Of a stretch of DNA of 33,457 nt, positions 7,102 through 14,604 are shown in pieces. Position 1 is the stretch's first letter. Each line of letters starts with the position of its first letter. This DNA is from CAZGUH01 sp964529005. Lineage in GTDB: Bacteria > Actinomycetota > Acidimicrobiia > Acidimicrobiales > Ilumatobacteraceae. Position numbers and translations under genes: made by a program. The stretch spans positions 1 to 33,457 of the forward strand of contig CAZGUH010000042.1 in assembly GCA_964529005.1 (NCBI GenBank). The letters are read 5' to 3'. Under the pieces are notes generated by a model. The model saw only the letters and a program-made list of their open reading frames with translations. It was not told the origin of the DNA and made no database searches.

Positions 7102-8313
7102 GTGGGCGACCGCTTGGACTGGATCGTTTCCGTCGACGACCATCTCATCGAGCCGCCCAACCTCTTCGTCGACCGGGCGCCGAAGAGGCGTGCCGACGAC
7201 GTGCCGCACGTCGAGGTGATCGACGGGTTCGACACGTGGCTGTACGACGGGGGCCGGCAGAAGGTGACCGTCGATGGCTTCGTCGCCTGCGCAGGCAAGG
7301 AGTGGGGAACGTTCACCACCGGCCCGGTGAATTACGCCGACATGAGACCCGGCTGCTACGACGCTGCCGCCCGTGTGGCCGACATGGACCACGACGGCAT
7401 CCTGGCGTCGGCGTGCTTCCCCACCGTCGTTCGCATCGCAGGTCAGATGTTCATGTTCAGCCGCGATCGGGAGCTGGGACTTCTCTGCCTCCAGGCCTAC
7501 AACGATTGGGTCGTGGAGGAGTGGGCGGGCTCGGCGCCCGGCCGGCTGATCCCGATCGTGATCCTGCCCTGGTGGGACCGCGACGCGTGTGTGGCCGAGG
7601 TGCATCGCATGGCAGCTGCGGGAGCGAAGGCGGTCAGCTGGAGCGAGAACCTGCACGACCTCGGCTTGCCGTCGCTCCACTCCGACGACGCCTATTGGGA
7701 TCCTGTGCTCGCCGCCTTGGACGAGACGGGGCTCGTCCTGGCGACGCACTTCGGGTCGTCCGGCAAGCACGTGGAGACGTCGCCCGACGCGCCGCGAACG
7801 GTCTCCGCGACGCTGGTGCCGATGAACCTCGCCTGCGCTCTCGCCGACTTCGTCTGGTCCGGGAAGCTCCAACAGTTCTCGAATCTGAAGATCGTGCTGG
7901 CGGAGGGGGGAATCGGCTGGATCCCGTACGTGATGGAGCGGATGACGTCCGTGTTCAACCGTTACAAGTGGGCCCGAGAGGGCGACTACCAGATCGACCT
8001 CATGACGGGTGCGGTCACGGCGCGCGACCACGCCCGCCTCCGGGTCGACGTCGAGCCCATGGAGCTGTTCCGCCGTCACATCTTCGGATGCTTCGTCGGT
8101 GACCAGGATGCGTTCGGCGCTCAGCACATCCGCCAGGTCGGCATCGAGAACGTCATGGTCGAGTCCGACTACCCGCACAGTGACGGATCGTTCCCGCACA
8201 CGCGCACGCTGATCGGCGAGCGCCTGCGCGGCTACAGCGCGGACGAGCGCTACGCCATCCAAGTGGGGAACGCGCTGCGGGTGTTCGCGTTCGAGCCGGC
8301 GCTCGACGTCTGA
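7102..8313 (+). CDS. Amidohydrolase family protein (Amidohydro_2)
   Basis: A 403-residue metal-dependent hydrolase or decarboxylase of the PF04909 type, cytosolic. Metal-ligand candidates are visible: D12/H14 in VDDHLIEPP, H217 in LATHFGSS, E269 in VLAEGGIGW and D357 in VESDYPHSDGSFPH. The GTG start follows GGAGGG at a fitting distance. Length and motif order match the intact family, and it is the full-length counterpart of the truncated gene at 5444. Relatives in actinobacteria sit with acyl-CoA and lipid degradation genes, as here; the substrate is unknown. The family A site at 7041 in its promoter region suggests control by a repressor, possibly TetR-type. Confidence 0.9.
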   Translation: MGDRLDWIVSVDDHLIEPPNLFVDRAPKRRADDVPHVEVIDGFDTWLYDGGRQKVTVDGFVACAGKEWGTFTTGPVNYADMRPGCYDAAARVADMDHDGILASACFPTVVRIAGQMFMFSRDRELGLLCLQAYNDWVVEEWAGSAPGRLIPIVILPWWDRDACVAEVHRMAAAGAKAVSWSENLHDLGLPSLHSDDAYWDPVLAALDETGLVLATHFGSSGKHVETSPDAPRTVSATLVPMNLACALADFVWSGKLQQFSNLKIVLAEGGIGWIPYVMERMTSVFNRYKWAREGDYQIDLMTGAVTARDHARLRVDVEPMELFRRHIFGCFVGDQDAFGAQHIRQVGIENVMVESDYPHSDGSFPHTRTLIGERLRGYSADERYAIQVGNALRVFAFEPALDV

Positions 8314-8363
8314 GGCGGGCGGGCGGAGAAGGTGGGTCGCCCGTGCGGAGGTGTGGTGAACTG

Positions 8364-8381
8364 GGCGAGTACCTGCTTACC
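8364..8381 (-). promoter_or_regulatory. Family B operator (copy 2) in front of tetR
   Basis: Reading the minus strand gives GGTAAGCAGGTACTCGCC, which agrees with the 6085-6102 palindrome at 14 of 18 positions, including the run AGGTACTC. It ends 14 bases before the tetR start, a usual place for autoregulation. Confidence 0.6.
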
Positions 8382-8395
8382 ACGAGGAGGCACTG

Positions 8396-9127
8396 GTGGC
8401 GCCCAGCCAGCAGCCCACACGACGACCAGCGACATCCGCCGCCAAATCGGGGAGCGCCGCCCGCTCACAGAAGCGCTCGCCGAAGAACGCCGAGCCGCCG
8501 AAACGTCGCCGGCTCGCGGCCGCGGAGCGGCGCCACTCGATCCTCGAGGCAGCTCGTCGCGCGTTCTCCGAGACCGGTGACGTGAACGGAACGACGATCA
8601 AGGTGATCGCGGAGAAGAGCGGCATCAGCGAGGGCATCATCTATCGCCATTTCGAAAGCAAGGAACAGCTCTACTTCGAGGCGATCGTCGAGCCCCTCGA
8701 ACAAGCGATCCTCGCGATGGTCGAGATCACGCACGAGATGGACGCCGAGGGGTTCACGGAGGACCGCCGCGTCGAGGCGACACGGCAGATGTACAAGCGC
8801 CTGGCCAAGATCTTCGCCGAGCAGCTCCCTCTGCTCGGCCTGGTGCTGTTCGGCGACCCCGAGGTCGCTCGCAAGTTCTACCGCGGGACCTTCAGCAAAG
8901 CCGTCAACAACTTGGCCAAGGGATGGGACGACTTCTTCGATCAGTACGACGTCGAGCTGCCCAGCCGTCACATCGCCAGCGCGGTCGTCGGGATCGGCCT
9001 CATGCTCGCAGTCGACTCGCGCTTCAGCAGCCGTTTCGATCTGAACGAGGCCTGCGCGAACCTTGCGGAGCTCACGCTGAACGGGTTCTTCCCGAAGCCG
9101 GAGTCCTACGGCCTCGGCACGCGCTGA
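8396..9127 (+). CDS. TetR/AcrR family transcriptional regulator
   Basis: A 243-residue regulator. After a basic, proline- and lysine-rich N-terminal extension of about 40 residues come the TetR helices: ILEAARRAFSETGDVNGTTI, then IAEKSGISEGIIYRHFESKE (about 71-90), the recognition helix with typical YRHFESKEQL. The rest is an all-helical ligand domain. The GTG start has GAGGAGG seven to eight bases upstream. The family B palindrome just before it implies autoregulation, and the like site at 6085 suggests that it also controls the adjoining catabolic genes. An acyl-CoA or the pathway substrate is the likely ligand by analogy with lipid-catabolic TetR proteins; nothing in the sequence proves it. 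Confidence 0.92.
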   Translation: MAPSQQPTRRPATSAAKSGSAARSQKRSPKNAEPPKRRRLAAAERRHSILEAARRAFSETGDVNGTTIKVIAEKSGISEGIIYRHFESKEQLYFEAIVEPLEQAILAMVEITHEMDAEGFTEDRRVEATRQMYKRLAKIFAEQLPLLGLVLFGDPEVARKFYRGTFSKAVNNLAKGWDDFFDQYDVELPSRHIASAVVGIGLMLAVDSRFSSRFDLNEACANLAELTLNGFFPKPESYGLGTR

Positions 9128-9238
9128 GCCGCAAGGCGGTTGGTTCCGCCGTTTCGGCCCGACCGCGATAGGAACAATGACGTGGCGCGCGGTGTGGCTG
9201 GTTCCGCCGCGCGCACGCACTCGAACGAGGAGGACTTC

Positions 9239-10135
9239 ATGGCGAGCGAGTCGAGCATCCGCGGGCTGGAGAACGACTTCACGCAGATCCGCTACGACGT
9301 GACCGACCGCGTCGCGACCGTCGAGCTCCATCGTCCGGATGCGATGAACACGTTCACGCAGACGATGCTGAAGGAGATCTCCGCGGCGTTCGACCTCGCG
9401 GACGCCGACGACGGCGTGCGGGCCGTGATCGTGACGGGCCATGGCGACCGCGCGTTCTGCGCGGGGGCCGACCTCTCCTCGGGCAGTGAGTCCTTCAAGG
9501 GCAAGGCGTTGGGCGACGCGACTGCGTCAGGCGTGACGCGTGACAGCGGTGGCCTGGCCTCGCTGCGCATCTATCACAGCCGCAAGCCGGTGATCGGGGC
9601 GATCAACGGCGCCGCGGTCGGCGTCGGCGCGACGATGACGCTGCCGATGGACGTGCGCCTCGCGTCCACCACCGCTCGCTTCGGGTTCGTGTTCGCGCGC
9701 CGCGGGCTGGTGCCCGAGGCTGCGTCGAGCTGGTTCCTGCCGCGGCTCGTGGGCGTCAGCCAGGCGCTGGAGTGGTGCTACACGGGACGGCTGGTCCCGG
9801 CGTCCGAAGCCCTGGCCGCCGGCTTGGTGCGCAGCCTGCACGAGCCCGCCGAGCTGATGCCCGCGGCACGTGCTCTGGCTGCCGAGATCGCCGACAACAC
9901 CAGCGCCGTCTCCATCACCCTCACGCGTCAACTGGTGTGGAGGATGCTCGGCGCCTCGCACCCCATGGAAGCCCACCGCGCCGACAGCCGCGCCGTGGAG
10001 GCCCTCGGCAAGAGCGCGGACGTCAAGGAGGGAGTCATGAGCTTCCTCGAGAAGCGCCCTCCGGCGTTCACCGGCCGGCCAAGCGTCGATGTGCCCGACG
10101 TGTTCCCGGACTGGCAAGAGCCCGAATTCCACTGA
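9239..10135 (+). CDS. Enoyl-CoA hydratase/isomerase (crotonase) family protein
   Basis: A 298-residue crotonase acting on acyl-CoA thioesters in the cytosol. The oxyanion-hole segments are CAGADLS (about 74-80) and INGAAVGVGATMTLPMD (about 122-138). The second catalytic glutamate is present (E160 in RRGLVPEA), while the first, usually in GGGCEL, is replaced in GVGATM. This is common among crotonases that are isomerases or hydrolases rather than classical hydratases. ATG at 9239 is preceded by GAGGAGG at seven bases, which decides the start over longer in-frame options. It stands 111 bases after tetR, reads the same way and is followed by DUF35 and thiolase genes, so it fits a beta-oxidation role. 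Confidence 0.92.
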   Translation: MASESSIRGLENDFTQIRYDVTDRVATVELHRPDAMNTFTQTMLKEISAAFDLADADDGVRAVIVTGHGDRAFCAGADLSSGSESFKGKALGDATASGVTRDSGGLASLRIYHSRKPVIGAINGAAVGVGATMTLPMDVRLASTTARFGFVFARRGLVPEAASSWFLPRLVGVSQALEWCYTGRLVPASEALAAGLVRSLHEPAELMPAARALAAEIADNTSAVSITLTRQLVWRMLGASHPMEAHRADSRAVEALGKSADVKEGVMSFLEKRPPAFTGRPSVDVPDVFPDWQEPEFH

Positions 10136-10178
10136 CGAGAACCCCGGCCCTCATTTTCACGGCAGGCGGCAGCGCGCG

Positions 10179-10532
10179 ATGAGCAACGGTGCAGTTCCTC
10201 CATCACGTACGGCAGTGACGGCCTGGAGAGCCGTCAAGGCAACGGGTCGTGGCACGAAGAAGGCCGTCGTTCTCGCCGGCAAGGGTCGACGAAAGGCGCA
10301 AGGCGGCACGGCGTGGGTGCTGGAGCCCACGACCGCGCTGATCGCAACGTGCGCGTCGATCCTCACGTACGGAGCGCTCGAGGTCCGGCGCAGCTGGACG
10401 GCGATGGGAACGCGCCTGCGGCGCGTCGGCGCGAAGGCGGCAGAGGTCGCCGAGTACGCGGCGCCGGCGGAGCGATCCGCCATGGCGTGGTGGAAACGGG
10501 CGGTCGGCGCGGTGCGTCACGAGCATTCGTGA
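10179..10532 (+). CDS. Small hypothetical protein with one membrane segment
   Basis: A 117-residue protein without a family I recognise. It is very basic (many K and R in residues 15-45), has a single hydrophobic stretch near 50-65 (TTALIATCASILTYGALEV) and ends in a helical alanine-rich tail. ATG at 10179 has no strong ribosome site. It lies 43 bases after the crotonase gene in the same direction and may be co-transcribed. Codon use is like its neighbours, which favours a real gene. Function unknown. Confidence 0.55.
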   Translation: MSNGAVPPSRTAVTAWRAVKATGRGTKKAVVLAGKGRRKAQGGTAWVLEPTTALIATCASILTYGALEVRRSWTAMGTRLRRVGAKAAEVAEYAAPAERSAMAWWKRAVGAVRHEHS

Positions 10533-10670
10533 GGATGTGCGCCTCCGACCCGAGCCGACCGCGATCCATGACGTAGGTTGACGCCCGCGTGGTCGTGGAC
10601 CAACGCCTCTGCCCTTCGCCCGCCGACGCCGGGCTGCAGGATCGAAACCATGAGAGGAAAGGGAGCGGAG

Positions 10671-11081
10671 ATGACCGCAGAGACCGGGGTGCGCGTCCCC
10701 ATCGTCGACTATCTCGTCCTTGACGGCGACGACGCCAAGCTGGTGGCGCGCGAGTGCGTGTCGTGCGGTGCGCACTTCTTCGATCGGCGCAACGCGTGCG
10801 CGTCGTGCTTCGGCGACGATTTCCGCACCGTGGACGTCGCGACCGAAGGAACGTTGCGCACGTTCACCATCGTGTCGATGGCCGCCCCCGGGGTGCCGGT
10901 GCCCTTCGTGGCGGGCGTCGTCGACTGCGGCGGGGTGAGCGTGCGGGGCAACGTCATCAACGTCGAGCCCACGCCGGAGAACGTCACGACGGGAATGAAG
11001 GTGCGCTTGGCGACGTATTCGCTGGGCACTGATGACAATGGCGTGGAAGCGATCGGCTTCGGGTTCGAGCCGGTCGCCTGA
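10671..11081 (+). CDS. DUF35 / OB-fold acyl-CoA-associated zinc-ribbon protein
   Basis: A 136-residue protein with an N-terminal rubredoxin-like zinc ribbon (CVSC and CASC, CxxC-x12-CxxC at about 29-47) followed by an OB fold (VATEGTLRTFTIVSMA, PFVAGVVDC). DUF35 proteins pair with thiolase-like enzymes and bind acyl-CoA; ChsH2-Ltp2 of steroid side-chain breakdown is the known example. The thiolase gene follows 40 bases downstream, which fits a two-subunit complex. ATG 10671 is preceded by AAGGGAG; an ATG at 10650 (MRGKGAEM) is an alternative. All four zinc cysteines are present. Confidence 0.9.
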   Translation: MTAETGVRVPIVDYLVLDGDDAKLVARECVSCGAHFFDRRNACASCFGDDFRTVDVATEGTLRTFTIVSMAAPGVPVPFVAGVVDCGGVSVRGNVINVEPTPENVTTGMKVRLATYSLGTDDNGVEAIGFGFEPVA

Positions 11082-11121
11082 CGGACGCGGTCGACTGACA
11101 GACGTTTGGTGAAAGAGGGGA

Positions 11122-12333
11122 ATGACGATGGCAAGCGATGACATCTGGATCCTCGGGATCCACATGACGAAGTTCGGGAAGCACCACGACAAGGACGTCG
11201 TCGATCTCGGCGCGGAGGCCATCCGCGGCGCGCTCGCCGACGGCGGCGTCTCGATGCGCGACATCGGCATGATGGCCGCAGGCAACCTGATGGGCGGCGG
11301 AGGGGTCGGTCAGCAGCTGCAGAAGCAGGTGGGCCAGACCGGCATCCCCGTGTACAACGTGGCCAACGCATGCGCCACCGGGGCGACGGCGCTGCGCACG
11401 GCGATCCTCGCGGTGAAGGCCGGCGAGACGCCGGTCGCGCTCGCGGTCGGCGTCGAGAAGCTGGCCGGCGCCGGACTGCTGGGCGGCGGCGGCAAGGCCA
11501 AGAGCGAGGGCAACGAGTGGACGCCGAAGGGCCGCTATGGCGCGGTGACGCGGATCGACGGGCGGGTCGGCACCGACACGATGCCCGGCACGTTCGCGCA
11601 GATCGGCATGGAGTACGGCCATCGCTACGGCGGCACGAGCTTCGAGCTGTTCGCCAAGATCGCCGAGAAGAACCACGCGCACTCCACGCTGAACCCGCTC
11701 GCCGCGTATCAGAAGCGGTTCACGCTCGACGAGATCATGAACGATGTGATGATCGCCTACCCCAACACGCGCTCGATGTGCTCGGCGAACTGCGACGGCG
11801 CCGCGGCTGCGGTCGTGGTGTCCGGTGAGAAGCTGAAGGCGCTCTCCGCCGAGCAGCAGCGCCGGGCCGTGAAGGTCGCGGCGTCGGTTCTGACGACCGA
11901 CCCGTGGGAAGAGGCGTGCCAGGTGCTGCCGAACATCAACACCCTCACCCGCAACGCGGCCAAGCAGGCCTACGAGGCTGCCGGTGTCGCGCCCCAGGAT
12001 CTGGACCTCGTGGAATTGCACGACTGCTTCGCCACCGCCGAGCTGGTGCACTACGACAACCTGATGCTGTGCGAAGAGGGGGGCGCCCCCGACTTCTTCC
12101 TGAGCGGCGCCACGTGGCGCGACGGTTCCACGCCGGTGAACGTCTCCGGTGGCCTCCAGTCCAAGGGTCACCCCATCGCGGCGACCGGCATCGCCAACAT
12201 CTGGGAGATCTGCCATCACCTGCGCGGGGAGGCCGGCGATCGGCAGATCGACGGCGCCAAGGTCGGACTCGCGCACGTCATCGGCCTCGGATCCGCGTGC
12301 GGCGTCCACATCCTCGAGAAGGCGGCCGCCTGA
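11122..12333 (+). CDS. Thiolase family protein, SCP2/lipid-transfer type
   Basis: A 403-residue thiolase-superfamily enzyme, likely making or cleaving C-C bonds on acyl-CoA. Key residues are present: nucleophile C84 in NVANACATGA, H300 in ELHDCFATAE (the HDCF motif of SCP2-type thiolases rather than NEAF), H350 in LQSKGHPIAATG and C393 in GSACGVHIL. Length is normal for the family without an SCP2 domain. GAAAGAGGGG precedes the ATG at 11122; an ATG two codons on is possible. With the DUF35 gene in front it probably forms a complex. Because Cys84 and both other catalytic groups remain, a true thiolase reaction is likelier than an Ltp2-like aldolase one. It closes the catabolic block. Confidence 0.93.
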   Translation: MTMASDDIWILGIHMTKFGKHHDKDVVDLGAEAIRGALADGGVSMRDIGMMAAGNLMGGGGVGQQLQKQVGQTGIPVYNVANACATGATALRTAILAVKAGETPVALAVGVEKLAGAGLLGGGGKAKSEGNEWTPKGRYGAVTRIDGRVGTDTMPGTFAQIGMEYGHRYGGTSFELFAKIAEKNHAHSTLNPLAAYQKRFTLDEIMNDVMIAYPNTRSMCSANCDGAAAAVVVSGEKLKALSAEQQRRAVKVAASVLTTDPWEEACQVLPNINTLTRNAAKQAYEAAGVAPQDLDLVELHDCFATAELVHYDNLMLCEEGGAPDFFLSGATWRDGSTPVNVSGGLQSKGHPIAATGIANIWEICHHLRGEAGDRQIDGAKVGLAHVIGLGSACGVHILEKAAA

Positions 12334-12364
12334 CGCACGCTGCCGTCGTCACGTCGCTCTGGGG

Positions 12365-12420
12365 TTCGGGCAGGCCGCCGTTCCCCAGGGCGTCGTGCTC
12401 ATCGACGAGGCCTGCCCGAA
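12365..12420. terminator. Perfect 12-bp inverted repeat after the thiolase gene
   Basis: TTCGGGCAGGCC (12365-12376) and GGCCTGCCCGAA (12409-12420) are exact inverse copies with a 32-base loop, 31 bases after the thiolase stop. No T-run follows, so it could be a factor-assisted or L-shaped terminator, or an operator for the next gene. Confidence 0.45.
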
Positions 12421-12425
12421 GGCGC

Positions 12426-12785
12426 ATGGTCGACCAGGTTTCAGCCGCTGGCGACAGTCGGGTCGCTCTCCCTGCGCCATCGGTTGTGCCTGTGGCTGAC
12501 AGGAGTCCGGCGGAGCGGTCCTTCGAGTTCATCGAAGCGGAGCTCAACGCCGAACGAGGCGCCGTGCTGGGGCGGTACGGCCGCCGGGTCGAAGAAGCGA
12601 TCGCGACCTGCGAGAAGCGAAGGGCGGAGCTGGACACGCACGACGAGTCGTCGGTTGCTGCGTACCGCTCGGCGCGACGGCAAGTGCTTCAGGCCATCGC
12701 CGACCTCTGCTTTCAGCGTGAGATGATCGGCCTCACCGAGCACTCCTGGGTCTATCGGATTTACCCGGCGCCGCCCGACGTCTGA
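12426..12785 (+). CDS. Small hypothetical helical protein
   Basis: A 119-residue protein of unknown family. Residues about 30-100 are charged and predicted helical (FEFIEAELNAERGAVLGRYG, VEEAIATCEKRRAELDTH), ending in HSWVYRIYPAPPDV. ATG 12426 begins just after the inverted repeat; GTG at 12486 (VPVADRSPAERS) is an equally good start and would give about 100 residues. No ribosome site decides. It stands alone between the catabolic block and tRNA-Pro. Confidence 0.5.
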   Translation: MVDQVSAAGDSRVALPAPSVVPVADRSPAERSFEFIEAELNAERGAVLGRYGRRVEEAIATCEKRRAELDTHDESSVAAYRSARRQVLQAIADLCFQREMIGLTEHSWVYRIYPAPPDV

Positions 12786-12901
12786 CCCCACGATCCGCGA
12801 AAGACGATCCTCCGCCCGGACTCGTTCCCCGCGAGATTCGTCAGAGCGGACGGCCGTGCTCCTCCAGACCGCTCAGGTCGGACGTGTCAACGTCCATTCT
12901 C

Positions 12902-12979
12902 TGGTCGGGGAGGGGAGATTTGAACTCCCGGCCTCCACGTCCCGAACGTGGCGCGCTAACCAAGCTGCGCTACTCCCCG
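12902..12979 (-). tRNA. tRNA-Pro (anticodon CGG)
   Basis: Full cloverleaf on the minus strand: acceptor CGGGGAG/CTCCCCG, D arm GCGC...GCGC, anticodon stem CCACG/CGTGG around loop TTCGGGA (anticodon CGG), T arm GGGAG-TTCAAAT-CTCCC, discriminator A and an encoded CCA at 12902-12904. No integrase or duplicated 3' end was seen near it. Confidence 0.97.
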
Positions 12980-13000
12980 TGTGAATAGCGGGTGCGAAGC

Positions 13001-13447
13001 CTACCCGGTCGCAGCGGCTTCGGCATCATCGACGGATGGCTCCGCGGATGCCGGAACGGCAGCGGGCTGACCCTCGAAGTAGCCGCCGCTCAACGCGGCC
13101 TTCACGGCGCGCCGCAAGCGGAGGGCGTCGAGCGGCTTGACGAGCCACGCCTCGGCGCCGCTGCGCCGGGCGAGGTGGACGTCCGCGACACGGTCGAGCA
13201 GCATCACCACGGGCACGTGCGGCAAGGCGCCGGCGCTCTCGTCCAGGCGCAACGCCATGGTGACCGCCATGCCTCCCATGGAACCGATCTGGAGGTCGAG
13301 CACGGCCACGTCCGGCAACCGGGCGGTCACCGCCGCAGTGACGTCCTTGCCGTTGCGGCACACGTCGAACGACGTCTCGCCATCGCTGAGAGCGGCGAGG
13401 ATCTCGCGCAGGACCCAGTCGGCGTCGGTGGCGATCAGCACATGCAC
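13001..13447 (-). CDS. Orphan response-regulator receiver protein
   Basis: A 148-residue CheY-like receiver with no DNA-binding domain. Acidic pocket D8/D10 (LIATDADW), phospho-acceptor D51 (VAVLDLQIGSMGG) and lysine K104 (WLVKPLDA) are present. The usual Thr/Ser after strand beta-4 is replaced (VVMLLD), so the switch may be altered. The C-terminal 25 residues are Ala/Pro/Glu rich. GTG 13447 lies 11 bases after the stop of the ArsA-type gene, so all three genes form one operon. No histidine kinase is nearby, so its partner is elsewhere or it works as a protein-interaction switch. Confidence 0.85.
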   Translation of the reverse strand: MHVLIATDADWVLREILAALSDGETSFDVCRNGKDVTAAVTARLPDVAVLDLQIGSMGGMAVTMALRLDESAGALPHVPVVMLLDRVADVHLARRSGAEAWLVKPLDALRLRRAVKAALSGGYFEGQPAAVPASAEPSVDDAEAAATG

Positions 13448-13458
13448 GCCGGGGAACG

Positions 13459-14604
13459 TTACCCCGCAGCCCTCGGCTGGACCTCGTCCGCAAGGTCGCC
13501 GCCGCCGAACAGGTGGCGGCGGACGTGCTCGAGACCACCCAGGTCGTGCACGTCGCTCGGCAGCAACGGCACCCGTCGAACGGGCGCCTCCCCGACCGCC
13601 GCGGTCAGCGCCGCCAACCCCCTGAGCTCACCGACGGCGATCTCGCGCAGCTCGGCCAGGTTGGCCCACGCGGCAGCCGTGGTGGCATCGCCGGCGCTGG
13701 CGAGCGACGCCGCCCGCGCTCGCGCCAGTGCGACGCCGGCAGCCGGGTCCTCGTCGGCGCCGAACGTGGGTTGCAGGCGGTTGAGCACCAACGCCCCGGG
13801 GGAGAGGCCGTACGCCGCGAGCTGCCCGGCGAAATATCGCGCCTCGTCGGCGGTGTCAGGGCGAGGGGACGCCACGAGCACGTAGCGCGTCGTCGGGGCC
13901 CGCAACAGCGCCTGCACGTCCTCGGCTCGGTCTCGAAAGCCGTTCTCCATGCCGGCGAAGGCTTGGAAGAAGGCCAGCGCGTCGGCGAGCACGTCGCTCC
14001 CGACGACCTTGCCGATCGTGCGCAGCACCGGCTGCGCGGCGACGTGCATGACGCGCAGGCCCCGGCGTGCGGGCATCATCAGCATCTTGAACAGCGGATG
14101 GTCGAGGAAGCGGGCCAGGACGTGCGGCGCCCGCAGGAAGTCCAGCGCGCTGCGCGTCGGGGCCGTGTCGACGACGACGAGATCGAACCGCGCGTCGTTG
14201 TGCAGCTCGTGCAGCTTCTCGGCGGCCATGTACTCCTGCGTGCCCGACAGCCCTCCGGCGATGTTGCGATAGAAGCGGTTGCCGAGGATGCGCGCCGCCT
14301 GCTCGTCGTCCGCGGCGTGGCGGCGCACGAGAGTGTCGAACGTCGACTCCGTATCCAGCATCATCGCCCACAGCTCGCCGGTCGCGCCGACGAGCCGGAC
14401 GCGGACGGGCTCGTTGCCCAGCGTTCCCCCGACGCCCAGCGCGTCGGCGAGGCGTTTGGCCGGATCGATCGTGACGACCACGGCTCGACGTCCCGCATGG
14501 GCGGCGTGGATCGCCAGGGCGCCGGACGTCGTCGTCTTGCCCACGCCGCCCGACCCGCAGCACACCAGCACCGATGCCTCGGCGACCAGGCGATCGAGCG
14601 TCAC
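13459..14604 (-). CDS. ArsA/GET3-type P-loop ATPase (second of pair)
   Basis: A 381-residue member of the ArsA/GET3 family of MinD-like ATPases. The deviant Walker A is CGSGGVGKTTTSG (about 16-28), followed by VVVTIDPAKRLADALG (about 42-57) and the switch DTAPTRSALDFL (about 146-157). The arsenite-binding cysteines of ArsA are not apparent and no arsenic genes are near, so a role in arsenite export is unlikely; such pairs are common in actinobacteria and their job is not settled. GTG at 14604 overlaps the TGA of the upstream ATPase gene (GTGA), showing translational coupling and suggesting a heterodimer. It has the classical ArsA switch sequence, unlike its partner. Confidence 0.92.
   Translation of the reverse strand: MTLDRLVAEASVLVCCGSGGVGKTTTSGALAIHAAHAGRRAVVVTIDPAKRLADALGVGGTLGNEPVRVRLVGATGELWAMMLDTESTFDTLVRRHAADDEQAARILGNRFYRNIAGGLSGTQEYMAAEKLHELHNDARFDLVVVDTAPTRSALDFLRAPHVLARFLDHPLFKMLMMPARRGLRVMHVAAQPVLRTIGKVVGSDVLADALAFFQAFAGMENGFRDRAEDVQALLRAPTTRYVLVASPRPDTADEARYFAGQLAAYGLSPGALVLNRLQPTFGADEDPAAGVALARARAASLASAGDATTAAAWANLAELREIAVGELRGLAALTAAVGEAPVRRVPLLPSDVHDLGGLEHVRRHLFGGGDLADEVQPRAAG

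Noticed and set aside
9138..9212. Direct repeat TGGTTCCGCCG at about 9139 and 9199
   Set aside because: Eleven GC-rich bases, no palindrome and no recurrence before other genes; probably chance.
12902..12979. tRNA-Pro as an integration site of a mobile element
   Set aside because: No integrase, no repeat of the tRNA 3' end, and genes on both sides look chromosomal.
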